Below, one piece after another: positions 16,222-25,466 of a stretch of DNA of 64,000 nt. Both the position numbers and the translations under genes were made by a program. The stretch is from Runella sp. MFBS21 (GTDB lineage Bacteria; Bacteroidota; Bacteroidia; Cytophagales; Spirosomataceae). Under the pieces are notes generated by a model that was given only the letters and a program-made list of their open reading frames with translations, was not told the DNA's origin and ran no database searches. The stretch is taken from assembly GCF_029433105.1 (NCBI RefSeq), contig NZ_JARNTW010000027.1:1-64000 (forward strand), read 5' to 3'. The first letter of the stretch is position 1. Every line of letters starts with the position of its first letter.

Positions 16222-18411
16222 ATGGCAAATATGCGATTTAAGGCCATCGAAACGGCCTACAACCGTACCCCAATAAGTGTTTCTCCTCCTAGCGACAAAG
16301 TAGCGGACTATTACGGCTCTTATACCTTCAATGATGATATCATGAAAGCCTTGCTCACGCCAGAGGCTTATTATAAAGTTTCGAATGCTATCAAATCAGG
16401 CTCTCGAATCGACCGAGAAATCGCCGATGAAGTAGCCGCTGCCATGAAATCATGGGCTACCTCCAAAGGTGCTACCCATTATACGCATTGGTTTCAACCT
16501 CTGACGGGAGGTACCGCCGAAAAGCACGATGCTTTTTTTGATGTTACTTCCCAAGGCAAAGCCATCGAAAAATTCAAAGGCAGCGCTTTAGTTCAGCAAG
16601 AACCTGACGCCTCTTCATTTCCAAGTGGAGGTCTACGAGCGACTTTTGAAGCTAGAGGCTATACAGGCTGGGATCCAAGCTCTCCAGCATTTCTAATGGA
16701 CAATGGCGCTGGTGGAAAAACCCTCTGTATTCCTTCGGTTTTTATTTCATACACGGGTGAAGCTCTGGATTATAAAACGCCGATTTTACGAGCATTACAT
16801 GTACTTGATAAAGCGGCTACGGCTGTGATGTATTATTTTGACCGTAATGTAGAAAAAGTAACAGCTACGCTAGGTCCCGAGCAAGAATACTTTTTGGTAG
16901 ATAAGGCCCTCTACTACGCCCGTCCCGATTTGGTGATGGCAGGCCGCACAGTATTTGGGCATTCGCCGGCCAAAGGGCAGCAGCTAGAAGACCATTATTT
17001 TGGTTCTATTCCGCCGAGAGTCAATGCCTTTATGGTCGAATTTGAATACGAGGCTTGGAAATTGGGGATTCCAGTACGTACCCGTCACAACGAAGTAGCT
17101 CCTGGGCAATTTGAATGCGCTCCTACTTTTGAAGAGCTCAATCTCGCCATTGATCACAATGCACTGTTGATGGACTTGATGCATAAAATTGCAGAAAAGC
17201 ACCACTTCAAAGTTCTTTTCCACGAAAAACCTTTTTCGGGTATCAATGGAAGCGGCAAACACAACAACTGGTCGATGATGACCGACACAGGTGTCAACCT
17301 ACTAGCCCCTAGTAGTAAACCCAAAGAAACCCTTCGCTTCCTTACGTTTTTGATGAATACTGTCAAAGCCGTACATGACCATGCTGATTTGCTACGGGCA
17401 TCAATTGCCTCAGCTGGCAACGAATACCGCTTAGGTGCCAACGAAGCTCCACCAGCTATTGTTTCTATTTTTCTAGGGGATGAGCTTATCCGTTTGCTCG
17501 AAACCCTCGAAAATCGAGGCGAGATACAACTTGAAAAAGGAGATAATGTATTTTATAAGTTAGGGATTACGCGCACTCCTCCTCTTATGCGCGACAATAC
17601 TGACCGTAATCGTACTTCGCCTTTTGCCTTTACGGGTAATAAGTTTGAGTACCGTGCTGTGGGTGGCAGTGCCAACAGTGCGTCTCCGATGATTGTGCTA
17701 AACACTATTGTGGCTAATCAGTTACAAGATTTCCGTAAAGAACTTGAAGCTCGCCTCGAAACTGGGGAGAAAAAAGAACTAGCGATTGTGGATATTTTAA
17801 AAGAATACTATCGCCAGACCAAACGTATCTTATTCCAAGGAAATGGATATTCTGATGATTGGGTACAAGAAGCTGCCCAACGTGGCCTTTCCAACATTGC
17901 CTCAGCTCCTAAAGCCCTTGGCAAATACATAGCTCCTTCGGCTGTTCAGGTATTCGAGAAAATGGGTGTTTTGACTGAAAGAGAGGTTCATGCACGCTAC
18001 GAAATTGAGTTGGAAAACTACATCAAGAAAGTACAGATTGAGTCAAGAGTAATAGGTGACTTGGCTCTTAATCACGTGGTATCAACGGCGGTCAAGTACC
18101 AGCATCAATTGGCTCAAACAGCCAAGTCATTGGTAGAACTTGATCTAATCGAAGAAGCTCAGCCTCTAAAAGAACTTATTAAAGAGATTTCGAAGCGAGT
18201 GTCTATCATCAAAAATGCCGTAGAAGACATGACTGAAGCTCGTAAAAAAGCCAATAACACGGACTCTATCTCCGAACGAGCCATTTTGTATGGTTCTGAA
18301 GTGAAAGATTTCTTTGAAAAAATACGCTATGAGGTAGACAAGCTCGAACTTCTGATTGATGACGAAGACTGGCCTTTGGTAAAATACCGTGAAATGCTAT
18401 TTGTCAAATAG
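16222..18411 (+). CDS. glnN: Glutamine synthetase type III
   Basis: ATP-dependent glutamate-to-glutamine synthetase that assimilates ammonium in the cytoplasm. At 729 residues it has the length of type III enzymes (GlnN), about 250 longer than GlnA. Recognisable parts are the N-terminal THYTHWFQPLTGGTAEKHD, GPEQEYFLVD, GINGSGKHNNWSM and RTSPFAFTGNKFEYRAVGG. Type III enzymes are typical of Bacteroidota. It is monocistronic, closed by a perfect 11-bp terminator. Confidence 0.95.
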   Translation: MANMRFKAIETAYNRTPISVSPPSDKVADYYGSYTFNDDIMKALLTPEAYYKVSNAIKSGSRIDREIADEVAAAMKSWATSKGATHYTHWFQPLTGGTAEKHDAFFDVTSQGKAIEKFKGSALVQQEPDASSFPSGGLRATFEARGYTGWDPSSPAFLMDNGAGGKTLCIPSVFISYTGEALDYKTPILRALHVLDKAATAVMYYFDRNVEKVTATLGPEQEYFLVDKALYYARPDLVMAGRTVFGHSPAKGQQLEDHYFGSIPPRVNAFMVEFEYEAWKLGIPVRTRHNEVAPGQFECAPTFEELNLAIDHNALLMDLMHKIAEKHHFKVLFHEKPFSGINGSGKHNNWSMMTDTGVNLLAPSSKPKETLRFLTFLMNTVKAVHDHADLLRASIASAGNEYRLGANEAPPAIVSIFLGDELIRLLETLENRGEIQLEKGDNVFYKLGITRTPPLMRDNTDRNRTSPFAFTGNKFEYRAVGGSANSASPMIVLNTIVANQLQDFRKELEARLETGEKKELAIVDILKEYYRQTKRILFQGNGYSDDWVQEAAQRGLSNIASAPKALGKYIAPSAVQVFEKMGVLTEREVHARYEIELENYIKKVQIESRVIGDLALNHVVSTAVKYQHQLAQTAKSLVELDLIEEAQPLKELIKEISKRVSIIKNAVEDMTEARKKANNTDSISERAILYGSEVKDFFEKIRYEVDKLELLIDDEDWPLVKYREMLFVK

Positions 18412-18432
18412 TGTATTTCCATTTCTTACTCC

Positions 18433-18461
18433 AAAAGACTGGCTCACGCCAGTCTTTTTTT
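18433..18461 (+). terminator. Terminator after glutamine synthetase
   Basis: AAAAGACTGGC (18433-18443) and GCCAGTCTTTT (18448-18458) form a perfect 11-bp stem with loop TCAC, followed by more T. Confidence 0.9.
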
Positions 18462-18538
18462 GGGCTTCTCCAAGAATTCTATCCTTCGATTAGTATCTTT
18501 ACCCCATCAACCCCCCCGCTACAATACTACTGCTTGAT

Positions 18539-19012
18539 ATGCTATCAGAATTTGGCACTATTTTTTTGTTTATCCTCACCGCTATTGTCCTCATTATCTC
18601 GATGTTGGGTATTGCTAAGTTACTGCGGCCAACTCGCCCTAATGAGGAAAAACTTAGTACTTACGAATCAGGAGAAGACCCACTCGGCAATGCCAACATT
18701 CCTTTCAATATTCGTTTTTATGTGGTAGCGTTGGTGTTTTTATTGTTTGAAGTAGAATTGATATTCTTATTTCCTTGGGCGGTAGTATTTGGTCAAGCAA
18801 ATCTCATCGAGCAAACCGACGGCTTATGGGGGTGGTTTTCACTGACCGAAATGCTGATTTTTGTGGGGATTTTGGCGCTTGGATTAGCGTATGCTTGGGC
18901 CAAAGGATACTTGGATTGGATACGCCCTCAGCCTAAGGTACCAGAAGTAGAATCGAAAGTTCCGATGAGTTTGTACCAACAAATCAACGAAAAATATAGC
19001 CATAAAAAATAA
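18539..19012 (+). CDS. nuoA: NADH-quinone oxidoreductase subunit A
   Basis: A 157-residue membrane subunit of respiratory complex I with three membrane segments and the conserved YESGEDPLGNANIPFNIRFY ... LLFEVELIFLFPWA stretch. The C-terminal tail of about 35 hydrophilic residues (KVPEVESKV...) is longer than in Escherichia coli NuoA. No nuoB-N gene follows; the next gene is on the other strand. The remaining subunits must lie elsewhere. Confidence 0.9.
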   Translation: MLSEFGTIFLFILTAIVLIISMLGIAKLLRPTRPNEEKLSTYESGEDPLGNANIPFNIRFYVVALVFLLFEVELIFLFPWAVVFGQANLIEQTDGLWGWFSLTEMLIFVGILALGLAYAWAKGYLDWIRPQPKVPEVESKVPMSLYQQINEKYSHKK

Positions 19013-19103
19013 CCTTCTTCCCATTGCTTTATGATTGAAAAGCTAGGAAAGAAGGCTTTATTGAATCGAGATTTTCCAAAAGAAAATCAAAAATATAAGC
19101 TGA

Positions 19104-19535
19104 TTAGCTTACTCCTACTAATTCAATCTCAAAGATTAAATCTTGACCCGCCAAAGGGTGATTAGCATCCACTACGACCTGCACATCCGTCACTTGAACT
19201 ACAGTTACAGGAATAGGCTGAGGGTTGCCATCTTGGTGCATATTGAGCTGCATGCCTACTTCAAATGGAATATCAGCAGGCATTTCGTTGCGGTTAAAAG
19301 GAATAACCAATTCTTCTTGAGAAGGACCATATGCCTCATCAACCGGAATATGTACCGTCTTCTTCTCTCCTATCGCCATTCCTTGAATACCGTTGTCAAA
19401 TCCCGGAATCACCATTCCTGAACCCAACTGAAACTCTAGGGGTTGACGTCCTTCTGATGAATCAAAGACCGTTCCGTCGGTCAATGTTCCTTTGTAGTGT
19501 ACCTGAACGGTATTACCTGATTTTGCTACGCTCAT
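19104..19535 (-). CDS. FKBP-type (SlyD-like) peptidyl-prolyl isomerase
   Basis: A 143-residue proline isomerase and probable chaperone. The FKBP half (VQVHYKGTLTDGTVFDSSEGR) flanks an inserted IF domain (AYGPSQEELVIPFNRNEMP), the SlyD-like arrangement. The His-rich metal-binding tail of E. coli SlyD is absent. No signal peptide, so cytoplasmic. Confidence 0.88.
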   Translation of the reverse strand: MSVAKSGNTVQVHYKGTLTDGTVFDSSEGRQPLEFQLGSGMVIPGFDNGIQGMAIGEKKTVHIPVDEAYGPSQEELVIPFNRNEMPADIPFEVGMQLNMHQDGNPQPIPVTVVQVTDVQVVVDANHPLAGQDLIFEIELVGVS

Positions 19536-19696
19536 TTTTTATTGTTATTGGATGATTGATTGTATTGATTTTTGGGCTTTTAAGTTGTCTTTGCTGAATC
19601 AATCTATCAACATCCAATCAACCTAAAACTTTTAATTCTTATTTTTTTGCTCAATAGCCTTGTTTGGTATTACAAATTATGACTACTTGACATTAA

Positions 19697-21175
19697 TTAA
19701 TACGCTCTTGCAAAAAGGACTCGCTGACTTGAGGGCTTGCCGGTCAAAATACATTTTCCTTCTTCGTGTGGTGCATCAAATGGAATACAGCGAATGGTGG
19801 CTTTTGTTTCTTCTTTGATTTTTTCTTCTGTTTCGGAGGTGCCATCCCAATGCGCTAAGATAAAGCCACCTTTTGCGTCCAGCATTCTTTTAAACTCCTC
19901 ATAGTCATCCACTTTATAAGTATTTGACTCACGAAACGCAAGAGCTCTTTTGTAGATATTTTGTTGAATTTCAGTAAGTAATTCTTCTATATATGCTACA
20001 ATTCCTTCCAATGCTACTGTATTTTTTTCTTTGGTATCACGGCGAGCCACTTCCACAGTGCCGTTTTCGAGGTCTCGTGCTCCCATTGCTAAACGCACAG
20101 GCACACCTCGTAGTTCATATTCGGCAAACTTCCACCCAGGTTTGTTGGCATCCGAATCGTCAAATTTGACACTTATCCCTTTTTTACGAAGCTCGCTCAT
20201 TATCTCTTTCACTTTGTCAGAGATTTGGGCTAATTGCTCGTCGCTACGATATATGGGTACAATCACCACCTGAATAGGCGCTAACTTAGGCGGCAATATC
20301 AAGCCCGCATCATCAGAATGAGCCATCACCAATGCACCCATTAGACGGGTACTTACCCCCCAAGAAGTTCCCCATACATACTCAAGCACCCCCGCTTTAC
20401 TTTGGAATTTCACATCAAAAGCTTTGGCAAAATTTTGCCCCAAAAAGTGCGACGTACCTGCTTGTAAAGCTTTTCCGTCTTGCATCATTGCCTCGATACA
20501 GAGGGTTTCTTCTGCTCCTGCAAAACGCTCATTGGGAGTTTTATAACCCTTAATCACGGGTACCCCCATCCACTCTTCGGCAAAGCGAGCATATACTTCC
20601 AACATTTGGCGAGTTTCGGCCATTGCTTCATCGGACGTAGCATGCGCCGTATGACCTTCCTGCCACAAAAACTCCGCCGTACGAAGAAACAAGCGAGTAC
20701 GCATTTCCCAACGCACCACGTTGGCCCATTGATTGATTAAAATAGGCAGATTCCGATACGATTGAATCCAGTTTTTGTAAGTATTCCAAATTACGGCTTC
20801 GCTTGTAGGACGCACGATGAGTTCCTCTTCCAATTTTGAATCAGGGTCGGCGATGAGCTTACCCGGTTTGTTGGGATCAGCCTTGAGACGATAATGAGTT
20901 ACGACGGCGCATTCTTTGGCAAAGCCTTCGGCATTTTTTTCTTCGGCTTCAAATAAGCTTTTCGGCACAAACAACGGGAAGTAAGCATTGGTATGCCCTG
21001 TTTCTTTGAACATATCATCGAGGGCTCGTTGCATTTTTTCCCAAATAGAATACCCATAAGGCTTGATGACCATACACCCTCTTACGGCAGAGTTTTCTGC
21101 TAAATCAGCTCTTTTTACAATTTCATTGTACCATTCTGAATAATTCTCACTACGGCTCGGAATCGCGTTTGCCAT
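19697..21175 (-). CDS. proS: Proline--tRNA ligase (type 3)
   Basis: Charges tRNA-Pro. The 492-residue class II synthetase lacks the editing insertion of long bacterial ProS and is of the archaeal/eukaryotic-like type 3, as in most Bacteroidota. Motif 2 regions [16 protein letters not shown] and [20 protein letters not shown] are clear, and a C-terminal extension with [18 protein letters not shown] ends in the family's usual Tyr. It is divergent from the Trp/Gly-rich lipoprotein gene across a 414-base gap. Confidence 0.95.
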   Translation of the reverse strand: MANAIPSRSENYSEWYNEIVKRADLAENSAVRGCMVIKPYGYSIWEKMQRALDDMFKETGHTNAYFPLFVPKSLFEAEEKNAEGFAKECAVVTHYRLKADPNKPGKLIADPDSKLEEELIVRPTSEAVIWNTYKNWIQSYRNLPILINQWANVVRWEMRTRLFLRTAEFLWQEGHTAHATSDEAMAETRQMLEVYARFAEEWMGVPVIKGYKTPNERFAGAEETLCIEAMMQDGKALQAGTSHFLGQNFAKAFDVKFQSKAGVLEYVWGTSWGVSTRLMGALVMAHSDDAGLILPPKLAPIQVVIVPIYRSDEQLAQISDKVKEIMSELRKKGISVKFDDSDANKPGWKFAEYELRGVPVRLAMGARDLENGTVEVARRDTKEKNTVALEGIVAYIEELLTEIQQNIYKRALAFRESNTYKVDDYEEFKRMLDAKGGFILAHWDGTSETEEKIKEETKATIRCIPFDAPHEEGKCILTGKPSSQRVLFARAY

Positions 21176-21589
21176 TACTTTACTTTTTAGGGTTTATCCT
21201 TTAAAATTATGTGTTTGATTTTCGAAATTTTGCTCGTTTTCTTGTCTCTCAGGCACTTTATAAAGATTAGAATTTCATTAGAAATTTGGCGGCCTTTCAT
21301 TGCATTGAAAATCAAAAACTTAAACGTCTATTTTACACTTTTTCAAACATCTTACTCAAAATCAGCTGATTGTATGATTAAGTGTAGGTATGACATTCTT
21401 AATTCTTTGATTTTCAGGGATTTTAAAGACAAAAATGACCCTGATTTTTCCAAAAAAACTCTTGCAAAGATACTTTTTTATCCTAAATTTGTGACAAAAC
21501 TGAATCAATATCAGCTAAAATAGCGTTTATAGTATAGTTACACACCTTTTTCCTTTTATAACTGACAGACTTAAAATATCTAAATAACC
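21176..21589. other. 414-base intergenic region between proS and the lipoprotein gene
   Basis: AT-rich, no convincing gene; a short frame here has no recognisable features. It holds the promoters for both divergent genes, including the well-spaced plus-strand promoter listed separately. Confidence 0.6.
21462..21491 (+). promoter_or_regulatory. Bacteroidota-type promoter of the lipoprotein gene
   Basis: TTG (21462-21464), a 19-base spacer, and TAAATTTG (21484-21491) match the -33/-7 consensus with correct spacing. It lies about 100 bases before the ATG at 21590, implying a long leader. Confidence 0.6.
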
Positions 21590-22927
21590 ATGAAAACCTT
21601 CCGTTCACTTACTCTTTTATCGGCAATAGGCTTGGTGGGGTTGTGGGGCTGTAGCTCAAAACAGTACGCCACACGAGACGATGCTGAGTATGACGACCTC
21701 TACGGCAACTCTTCTAGTGTAGCTGTAGCAGCGGCTGGCCGTTCGGATGAAGAAAAACTGGATTATCGTAATCTTAATCCTGACTATCGTTCGGGCAGAC
21801 AACTTCCCAACACCAATAACAACAATATAAACGAGAACGACTACTATGACGAGTCTTATCTAAGCTCACGTGGTATTGCTCGTAATATCGGCCCCGATGC
21901 TGGTTACAGTGCAGGCTTTTCTGAGGGTTATCGTGCTGGGCGCGATGCTGCTTGGGATCTCAACTGGGGCGGCTTCTGGAATAACCCCTATCGCTACGGT
22001 GGATTAGGCTGGAATAGTTGGAACTCCAACACTTCTTTCATGATGGGCTTCAATTATGGCATGAGTACCTATTTTGGAAATCGTTATGGATTTGGAATGT
22101 ATAACCCTTGGAACAGCTGGAATTCTTGGGGATGGAACAATCCTTGGAACAGCTGGGGATGGGGGTCTATGGGTTCTATGTATGCTTGGAATGATCCCTT
22201 CTTTTCGCCTTGGGGATATTCAAGCTTCGGATGGGGCTACCCTTACTCGAGCTGGGGCTATGGCGGATTTGACAGATGGGGCTATGGTAATGGATTTTAT
22301 GGCAACGGCTTCTATGGTGGTGGCTTCGGCAACCCTTGGTACAATGGCCCTTCTAATAACATTCAAATCGTAGATGGTCGGCGTCGTACTGGTACCGATT
22401 ACTACAATCGGGTGGGTCGTTCGAGCAATTCATACAACAGTAATTCCAATAACAGTGCTCGCTATACAGAACCACGTCGTCAAGGATATGACCCCACTGA
22501 CCGTAGTGGCAATAGTACTAGTACTTCAAGTAGTGATGCTTATTACTCACGCCCAAGAGGTGGAGCCAATCGTAGCTATGATAGCTATTCCGGCAATTCG
22601 GGTGGTAGAAGTAGCTATAGCAATAGCCAACAAAGCAGCGGTTATTCGTCAGGAACTCGCGGAGGTGCTACTCGTAGCTATGGGGAATCAAGCGGGTCTT
22701 ACAATTCGCAACGCTCAAGTAGCAACAACAGCTGGAACTCCAACTCATCGCAAGGAAGCAGCCGTAGAAGCAGCTGGGATAGTGGTAGCAGCAACAACAA
22801 TAGCTGGAACAACAACAGCAGTAGCGGGCGTAGTAGCTGGAGTGGTAGCAGCAGTAGTGGTGGCGGCAGCAGCAGCGGTGGCTCAAGCTCAGGAAGCAGT
22901 GGCTCGTCGCGTGGTCCTCGTAACTAA
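21590..22927 (+). CDS. Low-complexity Trp/Gly/Asn/Ser-rich lipoprotein
   Basis: A 445-residue lipoprotein (lipobox ending GLWGC, Cys 21) with three zones: an acidic Tyr/Asp/Asn-rich N-terminal part; a Gly/Tyr/Trp/Asn-rich centre at about 120-260 with many NSWGW, WGYG and GNGFYG runs; and a Ser/Asn/Gly-rich tail of about 170 residues. No enzyme domain is seen. Cell-surface or periplasmic matrix use is inference. It has its own promoter and terminator. The frame is confirmed by the signal peptide and the stop-to-terminator spacing. Confidence 0.7.
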   Translation: MKTFRSLTLLSAIGLVGLWGCSSKQYATRDDAEYDDLYGNSSSVAVAAAGRSDEEKLDYRNLNPDYRSGRQLPNTNNNNINENDYYDESYLSSRGIARNIGPDAGYSAGFSEGYRAGRDAAWDLNWGGFWNNPYRYGGLGWNSWNSNTSFMMGFNYGMSTYFGNRYGFGMYNPWNSWNSWGWNNPWNSWGWGSMGSMYAWNDPFFSPWGYSSFGWGYPYSSWGYGGFDRWGYGNGFYGNGFYGGGFGNPWYNGPSNNIQIVDGRRRTGTDYYNRVGRSSNSYNSNSNNSARYTEPRRQGYDPTDRSGNSTSTSSSDAYYSRPRGGANRSYDSYSGNSGGRSSYSNSQQSSGYSSGTRGGATRSYGESSGSYNSQRSSSNNSWNSNSSQGSSRRSSWDSGSSNNNSWNNNSSSGRSSWSGSSSSGGGSSSGGSSSGSSGSSRGPRN

Positions 22928-22988
22928 TATCATAAGCGACTACTCTGTGAATCAAACAGAAAAATGACCAATAGTATGTTAAATAGAG

Positions 22989-23022
22989 AACCTCGCTGTT
23001 ATGGAATAGCGAGGTTTTTTAT
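22989..23022 (+). terminator. Terminator after the low-complexity lipoprotein gene
   Basis: AACCTCGCT (22989-22997) pairs with AGCGAGGTT (23008-23016), followed by TTTTATT. Confidence 0.85.
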
Positions 23023-23035
23023 TCGTCCATAAATG

Positions 23036-23043
23036 TAAATTTG
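23036..23043 (+). promoter_or_regulatory. Candidate -7 promoter element of the OmpP1-like gene
   Basis: TAAATTTG fits TAnnTTTG and lies 40 bases before the ATG at 23084, directly after the preceding terminator. No exact -33 TTG is seen. Confidence 0.45.
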
Positions 23044-23083
23044 ACAATCAATTAGACGCTTCATAATCATTCACAAATCTGCC

Positions 23084-24661
23084 ATGAGAACACAAAATCA
23101 CCTTTTATTAGTCGCTGCCTTAGGAATATTTACGGGGCAAGCATACGCCCAAAGTCGATTATATTCCAATACCGCCCTTCAGTTTTCGGACATTACTCAG
23201 AGTGGAAGTGCACGCTTTCAAGGAGTAGGCGGCAACCACGCTTCTCTTGGAGGAGATGCTAGCAATATAGCCGGCAACCCCGCAGGATTAGGTTTTTTTA
23301 ATAAGTCCGAAATTAGCCTTAGTCCCACCTTATATAGTATTTCTAATAAGTCGTCTTACATTGGTAGTAGCAATACAGACCAAAAGCTCAATCCCAATCT
23401 TTCACAGTTTTCGCTGATTTTGGCCGGAAACCCGCAAAGTTACAATCGTGAATGGCGGCGTACGTCTTTTGGTATTAACTACTCACGGCAAGTAAACCTC
23501 AACAATATGGTTACTTACGGCGGCACCAACAACCGTAGTAGTATGATTGATGACATTGTAGAGGTGGCTGGCACCACTCCCGTCAATACCTTAGAAAATG
23601 ACTACAACAATGGAAGCCCGTATTCGATTGAGTCTGCGTTTTATAATTTATATCTGATAGATGCTCTTTCCTCCAATGGCCCCTATCGTAGGCCTATTCC
23701 GCTTTCAAGATCTTCGTTTCAACAGACAGGCAACCTTGAAACTTCGGGAGCCTCTTCTCAGTGGACATTTGCGTACGCTGGCAATTACGCCGACAAACTT
23801 TATCTAGGAATTTCTGGTGGTTTTTCACGCCATAGCTACATACGTCGGCACAATTACCAAGAGCAATTCGTCAACAGTGGCCCATTCCGTAGTCTTGATT
23901 ATCGAGAGGATATCAATATCAATGGTAGTGGGATTTTCCTGTCGGCGGGAGTTATTTATCGCGCCAACCCTTTCCTCCAACTTGGGGCATCGATTCATAG
24001 CCCCACTTGGAGCAGTATGCGTATGACTTATGAGGAAGAATTAGGGGTAAATGTGACCAACAACAGCGTACCAGTGTATGATTCCAACGGAAACCCTGTT
24101 ACTAATTCACAAGGTCAGCAAGCCTATGATCAGCTTCCTACTTCGCGAGTCAATATTCTCCCATTTGATTTTGAATACAGCATGCGCACCCCACTCAGAG
24201 CCGATGGAGGAGCTACTTTTTTCTTTGGTAAAAAAGGCTTCTTAACCGCAAGTGCCGAATATGTAGGCTATAAAGGAATGAGCGTTAGGACTGGCGACGA
24301 TAATCAGTTTAAAACCAATAATCGCCGCTTAATCCAATCTTCTTTCAACAATGTAGTCAATTTACGCGTAGGTGGAGAAGCCCGTATCGATTTTTTTAGA
24401 GTACGAGCTGGGGTAGCTTTTTTACCTAATCCCTATAGTCAGAATTATAACGTAGAAGGGAAATTGGATCGCTCAAAATTCCAATTTTCGGGAGGGGCAG
24501 GCTATCGTAACGACCGTTTTTATATAGACTTAGCGGGTACTTATCTCCAAACCAAAGATGCATTTGTACCTTACCAACTCAATGACCCTAGTAATTACTT
24601 TTCGGCCAAGTTGAATGTGAGCCAAGTAAATGTAACTGGAACAGTAGGATTATTTTTCTAA
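23084..24661 (+). CDS. OmpP1/FadL-like outer-membrane transport protein
   Basis: A 525-residue outer-membrane beta-barrel with signal peptide ending QAYAQ. The N-terminal ALQFSDITQSGSARFQGVGG then SLGGDASNIAGNPAGLGFF is the hallmark of Bacteroidota OmpP1/FadL-type proteins, and the chain ends in a barrel strand VTGTVGLFF with C-terminal Phe. FadL-type proteins carry hydrophobic molecules across the outer membrane; the cargo here is unknown. The gene is bounded by its own promoter and a 19-bp terminator. Confidence 0.88.
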   Translation: MRTQNHLLLVAALGIFTGQAYAQSRLYSNTALQFSDITQSGSARFQGVGGNHASLGGDASNIAGNPAGLGFFNKSEISLSPTLYSISNKSSYIGSSNTDQKLNPNLSQFSLILAGNPQSYNREWRRTSFGINYSRQVNLNNMVTYGGTNNRSSMIDDIVEVAGTTPVNTLENDYNNGSPYSIESAFYNLYLIDALSSNGPYRRPIPLSRSSFQQTGNLETSGASSQWTFAYAGNYADKLYLGISGGFSRHSYIRRHNYQEQFVNSGPFRSLDYREDININGSGIFLSAGVIYRANPFLQLGASIHSPTWSSMRMTYEEELGVNVTNNSVPVYDSNGNPVTNSQGQQAYDQLPTSRVNILPFDFEYSMRTPLRADGGATFFFGKKGFLTASAEYVGYKGMSVRTGDDNQFKTNNRRLIQSSFNNVVNLRVGGEARIDFFRVRAGVAFLPNPYSQNYNVEGKLDRSKFQFSGGAGYRNDRFYIDLAGTYLQTKDAFVPYQLNDPSNYFSAKLNVSQVNVTGTVGLFF

Positions 24662-24674
24662 TATAATTTTATTT

Positions 24675-24720
24675 CTAAACAAGAAAACCACGGCGATTGT
24701 ACCGTGGTTTTCTTGTTTAG
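24675..24720. terminator. Bidirectional terminator between the OmpP1-like and DUF4198 genes
   Basis: A perfect 19-bp stem (24675-24693 with 24702-24720) with an 8-base loop and A/T-rich ends on both sides lies between two convergent genes, 14 bases from one stop and 8 from the other. Confidence 0.88.
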
Positions 24721-24727
24721 AAAGTCA

Positions 24728-25456
24728 CTATTCAACGACCAGCGTCATATCACACCGATGCCTTACTGACTCATAATCTTTTCCTTTGAAAGTCCCGGGG
24801 GTTTTGTCAATCCATTCGAGTTCTACTAAATAGAGTCCTTTTGCAGCAGGAATAAAGGCTACCTTTCCTTTCTCATTGGTAATTCTATTTTTTTCCCAGC
24901 CATCAGGATTAATGACCTTAAGCTGCATTTTTGAAAACGCTTGCTTATCCTTGTACACTTCCAACAAAATCTGATTGCCTAGTTTTTGGGCAGTTATATC
25001 CAAATAATTTTGCGGAACCAGCGGCGTTTTAGAAGGATTTCCTACCACATAAGTAGTCCGTAAATACTGTACAGGACGCGTTATACCCAAATTGTGTTTC
25101 GTCCAATCTTGTACTTCGCGCGTTTCGTTGATACCCAAAATCTGATAAATACCTTCTATTTTAGGAACAAAGCTTCCTTGCCAATGCGTATCAGTCTGTT
25201 GCATCTGCACTTCCGTTTTGGTACCCTGAGCATCAATTACCGAAATCTTGATTTCAGACATTTTATCCAAGCGAGCACCTTTTTCTCTTACATGTTCGCT
25301 GTATTCACCATAAAACAGTTGAATTTGGGCGAGTTCACCTACTTTTCCAGAACCCTTCACCTCTAGCCAATATCCATGCGCCCAAGTCAGTGTAGGAAGT
25401 GAGACCACTAATCCTATTATATATATTATAGACAGAGGGTTAATCCATTTTTTCAT
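24728..25456 (-). CDS. DUF4198 family periplasmic protein
   Basis: A 242-residue exported protein: signal peptide (MKKWINPLSIIYIIGLVVSL) ending TWAHG, then DUF4198 features (HGYWLEVKGSG, QIQLFYGEYSEH, GWEKNRITNEKGKVAFIP). The family resembles periplasmic metal-uptake accessory proteins. The ATG at 25456 is chosen because it begins the signal peptide; 17 codons of upstream frame overlap the previous gene. It is the last gene of the minus-strand iron-uptake unit, 10 bases after the DUF4374 stop. Confidence 0.8.
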   Translation of the reverse strand: MKKWINPLSIIYIIGLVVSLPTLTWAHGYWLEVKGSGKVGELAQIQLFYGEYSEHVREKGARLDKMSEIKISVIDAQGTKTEVQMQQTDTHWQGSFVPKIEGIYQILGINETREVQDWTKHNLGITRPVQYLRTTYVVGNPSKTPLVPQNYLDITAQKLGNQILLEVYKDKQAFSKMQLKVINPDGWEKNRITNEKGKVAFIPAAKGLYLVELEWIDKTPGTFKGKDYESVRHRCDMTLVVE

Positions 25457-25466
25457 AACCGTATAT

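Noticed and set aside
21209-21523. Open frame of about 100 codons between proS and the lipoprotein gene
   Set aside because: A/T-rich, no motif, and it overlaps the well-spaced lipoprotein promoter.
22374-22967. Second open frame overlapping the low-complexity lipoprotein gene
   Set aside because: Produced by AGC/AAC-rich repeats read in another frame; no signal peptide and it runs over the gene end towards the terminator.
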